From: Ailanthus altissimus
Taxonomy: Eukaryota; Streptophyta; Magnoliopsida; Sapindales; Simaroubaceae
Assembly: GCA_946807835.1 (NCBI GenBank)
Contig: OX327699.1
Coordinates: 7,123,001 to 7,187,000, forward strand
Reading direction: 5' to 3'
DNA length: 64,000 nt
The position numbers and the translations under genes are program-made. Position 1 is the first letter of the stretch. The number at the start of each line of letters is the position of its first letter. Under the pieces are notes generated by a model that worked only from the letters and a program-made list of their open reading frames with translations, was not told the DNA's origin and ran no database searches. This document shows positions 1 to 10,943 of this stretch, in pieces.

Positions 1-732
1 CATTTATTTTACCCATTTTCAACGTTTTTTACACTATTCTAACCCATTTTTCACATATAATTCAATAATTGCATCTATTTCTAGCTTCAAACACAAATTC
101 TAATAAATTTCTAACAATTTTCTAAAGAAATTTAAAATTTTCAAAAGTTCAACAAAACTTACCAAAAATCGCCAATTTCTTTTGTTTGAAGTGAAAAATA
201 TGTTGTATAAGCTCCGATCTATACAATGATAACTTCAAAATTTTCGATCTAACGAATTTTGTGGAAATTCAAATTGTTTTGGTGATTTTCGGTGGAGAGT
301 GTGAAAATAGGCTAAATTTTGATATTAAGGCAAATGTGTCTAAAAATAAAAAATTTGGTTAATAAAGTATATTTAATTTACATTTGATTAAAAAATAATA
401 ATGAAAAAATAGGAGGGTTATTTATGAAATGTTTGCAATAATATATGAGTGGCCATAAATCATTATGAATTTATCTTTTTTTTTTTTCGGCATAACCATT
501 TTAAGTAATGTTTGTCTATGACCTTAGGTGCTCCTTTGATGCTTTAATGGTGAAAATAATAGCGTTATTATAGATTACAAAATTTAAAATCCGATGGTAC
601 CACGACAAATTGGTCCAGTGTTGGTCAATGACCGTCAATAACTGGTTAATACTAGTCAACATTGGTCAACAATTAGTCAACGATTAATATTGGTCAGTGC
701 TTTTTATATTGTGCCATGTCTTTTATGAGTAA
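1..732. other. AT-rich DNA without recognisable gene
   Basis: No reading frame or element end is recognisable here on either strand. The stretch is AT-rich with a short poly-T run near 478-488. The only structure I see is a cluster of GTCAA cores at 623-697, listed separately. The tandem duplication begins immediately to the right. Confidence 0.5.
623..697 (-). repeat. Cluster of GTCAA (W-box-core-like) motifs
   Basis: Five GTCAA cores lie at 624-628, 634-638, 655-659, 665-669 and 676-680, followed by a near-match GGTCAG at 692-697. On the minus strand four of the five read TTGACC or TTGACT, the core bound by WRKY factors, and the one at 633-638 reads TTGACG. The cores sit in degenerate units of roughly 10-20 bp, so this may just be a decayed minisatellite. 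No gene lies nearby to be regulated. Confidence 0.3.
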
Positions 733-2140
733 AAAGACTACATTGTCCTTATGACCAATCAACCTAACAAAAAAAAAATTAATAACTGAGTGTAAATGGA
801 TAATTTTAAAAATGAATGAGTAAACTATTACTTTTACCAAAACATAAAGGTCCAAATATTCTTTACCTTATTTTAAATACACGATGAAGACACCCTTCTT
901 CAAAAAAGAAGAAAAAACCATTAATTCCTCCATTTGGTGGGATTTCTTTTAAGAGAAAAATAAGCCAAGAAATTGATGCTAGATTTCCCAATTATGTTTC
1001 ATAATAACATTATCTATTCAGTTTCAAGAATAATCACCATTAATCTTTTTGTTTTTACCAACTCTTTTTGTACTATCTAAAGATTAATCACCATTAATCT
1101 TTCCTTTGCTTCCATCATAAACTATCTAAATTCTTAACTTAATCTGAAATTTAAGCCCACTTAATGCTAAAGATGGCTGATGAAATGAGTCAGCCTATCG
1201 GAGAAAATTACTTGCACTTACTACTTACACTTTAATTTCTGTTAGAAATAAATTCAATTTTCTACTATTAGCCATATTAAGCTCATTTAGGCATTACATT
1301 AAGCACCTAGTATGCACATCATTACAACATTAATGCAGCTATAGGATCAAAAGAACCCAGAAGCAAAATGCAGAGAATGTTTGTACAAACTACTATAATT
1401 GAACTCAGAACATGAGTTTTACATCAAATTGCTAAAATTAAGTAAGTCAGACTAAGCAAATCTATTTTCCAAAAATTATAACCATAACACAAAATAAGTC
1501 TATTTAAAACCTCTTATTTCAACAAGTAAAACTCTAAATCCTACAAACCCACTTATGTCAAGTTACCCAAAAAGCAAATCAACTCACATACAAGAAAGTA
1601 ACACAAAAATAAGCAAAACAAAAACAAGAACAAAAACTCACTCCAGCCCATAACCAAAACCCAGGCAATACTCTAATCACTAGGCTGCTAGGCCCCTGCT
1701 TTAGGCACAACGTTTCTCGAACAAAGAAGACGAATTCAGGTAAGATTGAAAGGATTAACTCCTCAATAGGCTGAACATCCCTTGATTAAGTATTCAGGTA
1801 ACTTATATATATGCCGAGTATTCAGGTCGGGTTAGGTTCTGTAATTCAGATCTGAATAATTTGAAGAATGTAACCTAACTCAATTTTAATATATTTTTAA
1901 AAAAAATATTAGCAATATTTTTTTATAAAAAAAATTAACCTTAAACGTGGAATGTTAGACATAACCTTAAATTGGATTTATACCCATATGAATATAACTC
2001 AAGATTTATTATGTCAAATTATTAGAATAGATGTTGAGAAAAATATACTTGAGAAATCCATAGTGATTAGAAGTTGAAGATTTACAGTCTTGAATGAGAA
2101 CCAAGAGTTTAATAATCTTTCACAATCAAATCTATATAGG
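733..2140 (+). repeat. Tandem duplication, unit 1 (about 1.4 kb)
   Basis: This segment is repeated directly at 2142-3535 with scattered substitutions and small indels. Both units open with GACTACATTGTCC (736 and 2147) and close with a CTATATAGG stretch. The last part, from about 1948, matches the first 190 bp of the LTR at 3348-3842. Unit 1 therefore ends inside a truncated copy of that LTR. The rest of the unit has no coding potential that I recognise. Confidence 0.85.
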
Positions 2141-2141
2141 T

Positions 2142-3535
2142 TTAAAGACTACATTGTCCTTATGACCATTCAACTTAACAGAAAATATTAATGGCGAGGT
2201 GTAAATGGGTAATTTTAAAAATGAATGAGTAAACTATTACTTTCACCAAAACATAAGGGTCCAAATATTCTTCACCTTATTTTAAATACACGATGAAGAC
2301 ACCCTTCTTTGAAGAAAAAAAAGAAAAAGAAGAAGTCATTAATTCCTCCATTTGGTGGGATTTCTTTTAAGAGAAAAAGAACCCAAGAAATTGATTCTGG
2401 ATTTCCCAATTATGTTTCATAATAACATCATCTATTCAGTTTCAAGAATAATCACCGTTAATCTTTTTGTTTTTACCAACTTTTTTTATACTATCTAAAG
2501 ATTAGTCACCATTAATCTTTTCTTTGCTTCCTTTATAAACTATCTAAATTCTTAACTTGATCTGAAATTTAAGCCCACTTAATGCTAAAGTTGGCTGATG
2601 AGATGAGTCACCTATTGGAGAAAATTACTTGCACTTACTACTTACACTTTAATTTCCATTAGAAAAAATATCAATTTTCTACTATTAGCCACATTAAGCT
2701 TATTTAGGCATTACATTAAGCACCTTATGTGCACATCATTGCAACATTTAATGTAGTTATAGGATCAAGAGAACTTAGAATCAAAATGTAGAGAATATGT
2801 ACAAACTACTATAATTGAACTCAAAACAGGATTTTTACATCAAATGCTAAAATTAAGTAAATTAGACTAAGCAAATCCATTTTTCAAAAATTATAACCAC
2901 AACACAAAATAAGTCTATTTAAAATCTCTTATTTAAACAAGCAAAACTCTAAATCCTACAAACCAAGTTACCTAAAAAGCAAATCAACTTACATGCAAGA
3001 AAGTAACATAAAAATAAGCAAAACCAAAACAAGAACAAAAACTCACTTCAACCCACAACCAAAAACCAGGCAATACTTGAATCACTAGGCGGCTAGACTC
3101 TTGCTTTAGGCATAGCCTTTCTTGAACAAAAGAGACGGATTTAGGTAAGATTGAAAGGATTGACTCCTCAACAGGCTAAACATCCTTTGATTGAGTATTC
3201 GGGTAAGTTATATATACGCCAAGTATTCGGGTCGGGTTGGGTTCTATAATTCTGACCTGAATAATTTGAATAATGTTTTACCTAACTTAATTTTAATAAA
3301 AATATTAGCCCTGTTTTTTTTTTAAAAGTTTAACATTAAACCTAGAATGTTAGACAAAACCATAAATTGGATTTATACCTATATGAATATAACGCAATAT
3401 TTATTATGTCAAATTATTGAAATAGATGTTGAGAAAAACATACTTGAGGAATCTATAGTGATTAGAAGTTGAAGATTTACAATCTTGAATGAGAACCAAG
3501 AGTTTAATTATCTTTCACAATCAAATCTATATAGG
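2142..3535 (+). repeat. Tandem duplication, unit 2 (about 1.4 kb)
   Basis: Second copy of the 733-2140 segment, at an offset of about 1400-1411 bp. Its right end lies inside the LTR 3348-3842, which continues uninterrupted beyond it. The duplication therefore covers element flank plus part of the LTR, and must post-date insertion of the minus-strand copia element. Divergence between units is visible in most lines, so it is not recent. Confidence 0.85.
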
Positions 3536-3842
3536 CTCAATAGAGTTCTCTCTCTGTGATGAAAAAGAGGAGAAAGGCTCTATGTATATTGATTTGACTT
3601 AAGGGCCACAACTCTAAAAGAGGTCTTTATATATTATGTTAAATTATAATCTCATTACTCATAATCCAACCAGTATCAGGTTTTTTTACACATAAGAAGT
3701 CCATATCAAATTAGATGTCTCTAGAGGCCAATAAGATATAACTGAAATAGATCATTTAAATTGATCCTTATTTAAGATAGCTCATAATGTTTTATTATTG
3801 TTAATATGTGAGCCCACATAAAAGAAATAATAAAATCTAACA
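3348..3842 (-). mobile_element. 3' LTR of Tork-type Ty1/copia element
   Basis: A 495-bp LTR bounded by TGTTAGA at 3348 and TCTAACA ending at 3842, a perfect inverted repeat with TG...CA ends. The adjacent + strand sequence ATCTCCCACC is the complement of a polypurine tract, which fixes the element on the minus strand. Its first 190 bp match 10751-10940, the partial 5' LTR beyond the internal region, and also 1948-2140 in the duplicated flank. Confidence 0.85.
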
Positions 3843-3853
3843 ATCTCCCACCT
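3843..3853 (-). other. Polypurine tract of the minus-strand copia element
   Basis: Read on the minus strand this is GGTGGGAGAT directly followed by the LTR start TGTTAGA. That is the usual plus-strand priming site of plant copia elements, where a GTGGGAGATTGTTAGA context is common. Confidence 0.8.
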
Positions 3854-3931
3854 GAGCCACATATGTCAACTAGAAATAATTACATATTATAAAACTTAGT
3901 GTACACAATAAATGCTATTTTATCTTGAAAT

Positions 3932-6129
3932 TATTAGAATTTATGCTTACGTACCATCCTATTTTGTATAAATATATATATTTTAAATATTTATACAATA
4001 GATATTTCATTAAATCAGTGATTAATTTTATTAAATAGTAAAATGCTTGTAATGTTTCAGATATTGTATGATCTGAAGGAGTTCAGATCTGGTTTAAAAG
4101 AGTTTAGATTAGTGCTAATAGTCAACAAAATCTAAGGAGTTAGAGCATTGTCTAAAATGAGATGAAGACCTGAGAATATATTAATAATGACATAGTTGCA
4201 AAGAGTTGCAAATGGTGCTAGAAAATGCCATTATACAGTCTGTTCTTAAACATTAAGTTCTTGATCTATTTTATCGATGGGTCTATTGATGAAACCCTTT
4301 TATATAGATCAGTGTATATCTCTATCTGGATGGTTTAGATGGTTAGTCTTAACAGACCATGAGCTTAGTGGAAGTTTATATAGGCATACGGGTATTCAGT
4401 AAGGACTAAATACTGTACAGACTCACAAGGACCTCGAATAGATATCCTATAAAGCCGTCAATGGCAGGTCTTTTTAAGTTAAGTAGTATTCGTGGTCCTT
4501 TGACCTGAGCACCATGGTAGGCTTATGAGTGATCCACCATACTTTGGCTTCACGGATGTTATAGACCTTTTAAGGTCTGACCACTGTATGTCATTAGGTA
4601 TGGTCCGATGCTCATGGAGTCTGGTATGCATAGATATGAGATTCGTCAGCTTATATGAGTGAGTTGTATATCTGGATGCTCTGAGATTGTATCTCAAAAA
4701 GTCTTATAGCCATAAGTAATAAGCTCGGAAAAAAATTTTTTTTGCAGGATTAAACAATATCAAAAAAGTGTTTGCGTACATTATTTATCGAGATACAAAT
4801 TTGGAGATAAGTTCATGGATGAGCATATAGAGATTTGGCAATGTAGATCTATATCTCTGTTCTTCCAGGATATAAGTGATGGAGGGATTATACATATACG
4901 TTATAACCTCAACTTGTATAGTCTAATGCGGTGATTTGTAATATTCGTGACGTGTATGTTAGGCATCAGTCACAGACTCATGGCACCCTGATTTGTAATA
5001 TTTGTCATGTGTGCGTGAGACATCATTCACAGACTTATGGAAGAGTTCTATTTGACAAACCTAGTATGGATCTAGGGAGTCTCATAATTTGAAGTGTATT
5101 CATTGTGCACTGGGGCAACGTATTGGATTAAATAGTTCGGTGTAATAAATTCTAGCAAACCAAACATTTGTTTCAGGATCCCTCGAGATGTGCACTTGTT
5201 AAGACTTAAGTGTTAAGTATATCAATTAGTTAATAATAGTTGTTGACCAATAAGATGATGACAAATGGCACATTGTGAGTCATTCATTGTTTGACTTTAA
5301 AATTACAAAATTAACCTTGCTTGTTAGACACGCAAAGTCATTTATTTATTCATGAAATTATTTTTTGAATTGATATTATTATTTCATTAGTCAAACAATT
5401 ATATAAAATTGAAATGCACATGTTTTATTTGTTAAATGATTAAAAAAATGAGAAACATAATGAAATGGCTAAAGAAGTGTTTGCCATGCTAGGTGGGGTT
5501 GGTACATTGATGAGAAAAGAGGGATATTAACACTTAAAAAAGTGAAGTGAAATGATTCATTTTTGCTTAGTTGTTTATTTGGCCACTTTGGAGAAAAAAG
5601 AGAGAGAAAGTGCTTTGGTTTTCTTTCAAGAGTTGTAAAGTAAAGCCTACTGCTCATCTTATTCTCCATTCCATTTGGCTAGCCATTGAAGCATTTGAAG
5701 CCCTTTTTTTTTAATTTCAAGAGTTAGACAAGCAAAAAACTTCATTGCTTTAATTAAATAGCTTAAAGAATTAAACTAGTGGTTAAGTGTTAAACATATT
5801 GTTGGGATTAAAACTGCCATCCTAATGACTTAAGCCCGCCATCGTTGAGTCCTAAAATTGCTCACGACTGCATTTCAAGACAGATTTCACTATTGTTCCA
5901 AAGGCTTGTAAGGTAAATTCTCAATCCTTGATTTTGTTAATGTAATAAATGACTTAATTTATGTGTTTATTGCACCAAAAAATTAGATTTCTGACTTCTG
6001 CTATGCATGATTTATGTATGGATGCATAGATTTTGTACTAATGAACATATAGCGTATGTATGCACTTTAGTAAAATAGTACACTTTTAGAAACATCTCAT
6101 TAAATATAATATGGTCTATTAACTATATC
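3932..6129 (+). mobile_element. C1-family copia LTR, copy a
   Basis: About 2.2 kb homologous to the other C1 LTRs at 13719, 15461, 52192, 54707 and 59263(-). The start is mutated (TATTAGAATTTATGC against the family TGTTGGAGCTGGTGC). It ends just before a degenerate methionine-tRNA primer site. It interrupts the Tork-type element between its polypurine tract and the end of pol. Within it a segment of about 55 bp is duplicated in tandem (about 4931-4986 and 4990-5041). I could not find a convincing target-site duplication. Confidence 0.75.
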
Positions 6130-6131
6130 AA

Positions 6132-6143
6132 TATGATATCAAA
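6132..6143 (+). other. Degenerate primer-binding site after LTR copy a
   Basis: TGATATCAAAGC differs by one base from TGGTATCAAAGC, the C1 primer site seen at 54580. It shows that copy a keeps a little internal sequence, so it is a truncated element rather than a clean solo LTR. The 6144-6480 stretch that follows has no recognisable coding sequence and may be C1 leader or Tork 3' untranslated DNA. Confidence 0.55.
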
Positions 6144-6479
6144 GCTACATTTGCTGCACATATTTGTAACTAAACCCATCAATGGTCACCATACCAATAT
6201 AATTAATAACATGATCAAATATAGTTGTGTAGTATGGAAATTATATAAAATGTGATCTCAAACATGTCTATTTCCAACTGATCTTTCTTTATCACTCCAA
6301 TGAGCTAAATACTTTCTAAAATTTATGCAAAATCTCAATAGAAAATATCAAACACTTTCTAAACATTATGCAAAACTGCAATAAAAAGTACAACTTATTT
6401 TAGAGTTTATCAAACAATCCATCAAACTTTATTTTATAGAAAATAAACTATAAGTATGTCTTTAACCAACTAAACATCA

Positions 6480-9400
6480 ATGATAAACTCTTATTATTCA
6501 TGAACATCATAAAAAATGTAAGAACTATACGAGCAACATGCTTATAAAATACCTTGCACGATAACCCGTTGGTGAGCAGATCCAAAATTATGAGTTTGTA
6601 CCAATATGATCTATTAACACTTGTTAACTTTAAACTCTTTCGTTAACAACTAAAAACTTGAAGTCGATGTACTTAGACTTTAAAATGTTTCTATTGTTAT
6701 TGGAATACGTCATTGTGACTTTATTATATCAATAAACTTTTAATGATCTTTCAATACCATTAACAATGATAAAGACTCACAACTATATCCTATGATTTGA
6801 TGCCTCAAAACAAGTTATAAACTCGACTTCTATAGTGGAAGAAAATATAAGTGTCTCCTTATCACTTTTCTAAGAAAATAGCTCATTCGACCAAAGTATA
6901 TATATACCCTGATATGGATCTCCTGCTATCTAGGCATCTGATAAAATATGAGTTTAAAAATACCTCATAACTCATTTGGCTGCTTTCAAAAGGTCCATTC
7001 TAGGGTTACTTAAATATTTGCCTAGCATTGTAATAATATATACAATATTTAGATGTATACATAGAACTCTCAATTGCTGACGCATAAGGGATTTTCTCCA
7101 TCTTTTTCTATTCAATCTCATTCTTAGGGCATTGGCTGAGACTGAACTTATCATTCTTAGCAATGGGCATATCTCTTATAATATAATCACTTATGTTATA
7201 CCTATTAAGCACCTTATCAATATAGTTCTTTTGTGATAACCATAGGATACCTCGAGTGTGATCTCGATGTAATTAAATTTCTAATACAAAATAAGCATCC
7301 CCAAGATCTTTCATCTCAAAATTTCTCAATAGAAATCTCTTGGTTTTGTGCAATAAGTCTATATCACTGCTCGTTAATAGCATGTTATCGATATACAAAA
7401 CTAGGAAGATAAACTTACTCTCATTGAACTTGTGATATATACATTCATCAAATGCATTTTTCTCAAAACTAAATGAGGTAATCACTTTATGAAACTTGTG
7501 ATACCATTGACAGGATGCTTACTTGAGACTGTAGATGGACTTTTTTTATTTACAAACCATATTCTTTGCATTTACAGACATAAATTTTTTATTGACTGCA
7601 ACATATACATCATTTCTTTAATGTCACTATTGAAAAACATAGTCTTTACATCTATTTGGTGTAGCTTTAAATCAAAATGAGCTACAAGTGTCATGATAAT
7701 TCTAAAAGAGTCATTCATTAATATTAAAGAGAAAGTCCTTTTGTAATCAATGCCTTTCTTCTGAGTGAAATCCTTGGCAACAAGACACGCTTTAAATATT
7801 TCAATGTTGCCTTTTAAATCCCTTTTGGTCTTAAATATCCATTTCTAACTAATGGGTTTTGTAACTTTAGGCAACTTAACAAGATCTCAAACATCGTTGT
7901 CTTTTATGTATTTCATCTAATCCTTCATAGCCTCAATCCATTTATAAGAATTAGAGATTTGTTTGGCTTGACTAAAATTAAATAGATCTTTTCCCAATCC
8001 TATATCAAACTCATTTTCTTAGAGATATACGACATAATCATCCAGAATCACACTTCTCCTTTCTCTAGTGCATCTTCTTAATAGCATTTGTTCTTAAGGT
8101 TGTTGAGGTTACTCTTTATGAACATGAGTCAATTCTTAATTTTGGATTGAGAGCTCCTATATATTGTCTTGTATTTTTGGATCTGCTTTTTGAATAATGT
8201 CAGAAAAATGAGCCTAATCATTTTTAGTAACAGCTATAGAAAAAGAAATAAATTCTTCTTCAAAGATAATAACCTTAACCTTATTTCCCTTGAAATTCAA
8301 CATCCTTGAGAATTTAGTAGTACCCATATTGAAAAAGGATTAACTTGAGGGATCATAAAACTTGAAACCCTTTAATCTTTTAAAGTATCCAACAAAATAA
8401 CAGCTAACTATTTTTTAGTCCAGTTTTTTTTTATTAGACTTGTATGGCCTAACCTCAGCTATACAACCCTAGACGTAAAAGTACCTAATAATATACTTTT
8501 GGCCAGTCCAAAACTCATATAGGGTTTTAGATACTACTTTACTTTGAACTCTATTAAGGATGTAAACTTTAGTCTTTAGTGCTTCTCCTTAGAGTGATTC
8601 GAGTAAAGAAGATTGATTAATTATACTTCTCACTATGTTTTTAAGTGTTGATTTCATCTCTCAGCAATACCATTCATGCTTGTTTTCTCAGACATTGTGT
8701 ATTATAGGATGAGGCTATACTCCTCTAGAAATTTAGCAAAAGGTCCTGGACGTTTTTCACCTGATCTATCATATTTTCTATAGTATTTATCACTATGGTC
8801 AGGTCTTTCAAAGTATCCAACAAAATAGTCGTTATTTATCAACTTCTTACCAAGTTGATTTTAAACTTTAGCTTTGAAAACCTTAAGCACGTTCAGAGAT
8901 TGAAAATTCTCATAAATTAAGTAAAGGTACATAAAACGAGAATAGTCGTCAATGAATATAATAAAATATTGTTTGCCATTCCAAGAAGCCTTAGGGAGTG
9001 ATCCATAAATATCAGTTTGTATTAGTTCTAAAATGTTATTACTCCTATTGGCATCTAACTTTCTATTGTTTGTTTGTTTTTCTTTAATGCACTCAATACA
9101 AACTTTAAAATATGTTAAATTAAGGGAACAAGAATTTTAACTGAAACAAGTCTTTCTATTCTTTATTTAGAGATATGTCATAAACGCTTGTGTTATAAAA
9201 CATGGCAAAATTCTCATCAGATAACTTTTGCTTTAGACCAAGTTTATTAACATGCAATGATTTATTAAAAGAGGTAGGGGTCCTCAATTTGTAAAGGTTA
9301 TCAATCAGAGAACAAATACCAACAAGATTTAAATTTTTATAGAGACTAAACTTATTGTTTCTGAATTAATAAGAATATCCTAATTTTTTCAAATTAGAAA

Positions 9401-9800
9401 TATAAATTATGTTATGTCTAAATGACAGTACATAATAAGTCTCATCTAAATCTAAAACATATTCGATCTCTAATTGTAATCTAAATAATCCTATGGCATC
9501 TACAGGAGCTGCATTGCCATTTTCTAAATAGATACATCTTTTTAACATTAATTAGCAATCGGATTCTCAGACATACTTGCATAGACACACTTATGTAAGT
9601 AATTGTACTTGTATCTACCTACCAAGTGTGTTTAGGTACAAAAGCTAAATTTACTTCAAAACAAACAAAGGTGAGAAGTGTATTTTTCTTGACATGCCAT
9701 TTAGCGTATTTGGGATAATACTTCTTCACATGACTAGCCTCTTTGCAAAAGAAACACATAACCATTGGATCTTGTTTCTTTTTCACCTTATCATGTGAAG
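6480..9800 (-). pseudogene. Tork-type Ty1/copia gag end and pol, decayed
   Basis: Reading right to left, conceptual translation gives a zinc knuckle (CFFC, then H, with the last Cys changed to Tyr; about 9690-9765), the protease/pre-integrase stretch (about 9360-9600, with ENGNAAPVDAIG), integrase (NGIAER near 8670), reverse transcriptase (7273-7485, with FLVLYIDN) and RNase H (about 6500-6960, with SRRSISGYIY, followed by YSNNNRN and DHIGTNS). Order PR-IN-RT-RH defines Ty1/copia, and the motifs resemble the Tork/TNT1 group. The catalytic YVDD is YIDN, so one active-site Asp is lost. Stops and frameshifts are frequent throughout. Most of gag is missing. Not functional. Confidence 0.85.
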
Positions 9801-9919
9801 TCCTTATTTTAGTTTCGTTTTTCTTTTCCTTTATCCATTTTTCTTTTCTTATTGGTAATCTTATCCTGAGAAGTACTTGCTAAGTGAGTACTTTGACAAC
9901 ATGTTATTTCAATCAATTT

Positions 9920-10737
9920 ATGTTAAAATATAAGACAAGTAGTGCAAAAAAAAAAAAAAATCAAAATGTCCACAAATAAATTTAAAAAAAATTTTCTTAT
10001 GAATTGGAGAGGCCCGTAATGCCAAAGCCATTGTGATTACAACGATGCTAAGGCTCAAAATAAGGTTAACGATTGTCAGGTTAAATTCAAATGGGTTAAA
10101 TTTTGGGTTGGATCTCTATGAATTGGGTTAAGTAGACCAAATTCTCTTAAAAATAACTGAAAACTCCCTAAATTTTAACTTAAATTTGCCAACTTTGAAT
10201 TTGCAAAAACCCAAAAATAGTTCACAAATAAATTTGGGTTAAAATTAGGAACTATTTATAATTTCTTTAAAGTTTTAGGTCAAATCGTAATTACCTAAAG
10301 TTAAAGGGGGTTGAGTGAGAAAAGACCAACCATATAGACTTATTTAAAAATATTACAAATTTTTCTAGCTAAAATTTTAATTACATAAAAAGTTAAAGGG
10401 CTATATGAAAATAACCAATACATTAAAGCCTATTAACCCAAACTAGGAGGGGCCTATATGGTATTTACCAAATTAACCCATCCATGTTCTCTCATTCCGC
10501 CATTGTTACTTTGTCTCTCTATTTTTTATAACAATTAAAAATTTATTGTAAAAAAAAAGACAACACTTAATCATATTTGAACCTCAAATTATATTGAAAA
10601 TCATAAATTTAATATTTTTCCTCAACAAAATCATAACAAATCCATACATATATTTCCGTAAATAACCATATGAGAAAAAAGATATTCGAAACATGAATAT
10701 ATGTATTAATAATTTTAATAATTTAACATGATTTCTG
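9920..10737. other. Non-coding stretch where copia gag is expected
   Basis: Between the zinc knuckle and the primer site of the minus-strand element gag should occupy this position, but I see no gag motifs. The sequence is AT-rich with poly-A runs (about 9946-9960) and several GGGTTAAAT-like words. It may be leader DNA plus an unrecognised insertion that replaced gag. Confidence 0.4.
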
Positions 10738-10748
10738 CTTTGACACCA
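10738..10748 (-). other. Primer-binding site of the Tork-type element
   Basis: On the minus strand this reads TGGTGTCAAAGC, two mismatches from the initiator-methionine tRNA complement TGGTATCAGAGC. Two bases separate it from the LTR end at 10751, as expected. Confidence 0.75.
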
Positions 10749-10750
10749 CT

Positions 10751-10940
10751 TGTTAGAAATAAATTAGATTCATATCCATATAAATATAACTTAAGATCTA
10801 TCATGTCAAATTATCAGTATGGATGTTAAGAAAAATATACTTGAGGAATCTATAGTGATTGGAACTTAAATATTAGCATTATTGAATGAGAATCAAGAGA
10901 ATAATGATCTTTTACAATCAAATATATATAGGCTCAATAA
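10751..10940 (-). mobile_element. Partial 5' LTR of the Tork-type element
   Basis: Begins TGTTAGAAAT next to the primer site and matches the first 190 bp of the 3' LTR (3348-3540). Similarity stops at GGCTCAATA, where the gypsy LTR at 10944 begins. About 300 bp of this LTR is therefore missing. Confidence 0.8.
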
Positions 10941-10943
10941 GGC

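Noticed and set aside
4479..4697. 72-codon minus-strand frame with a protein-like look
   Set aside because: It is inside a C1 LTR and is not preserved in the other LTR copies.
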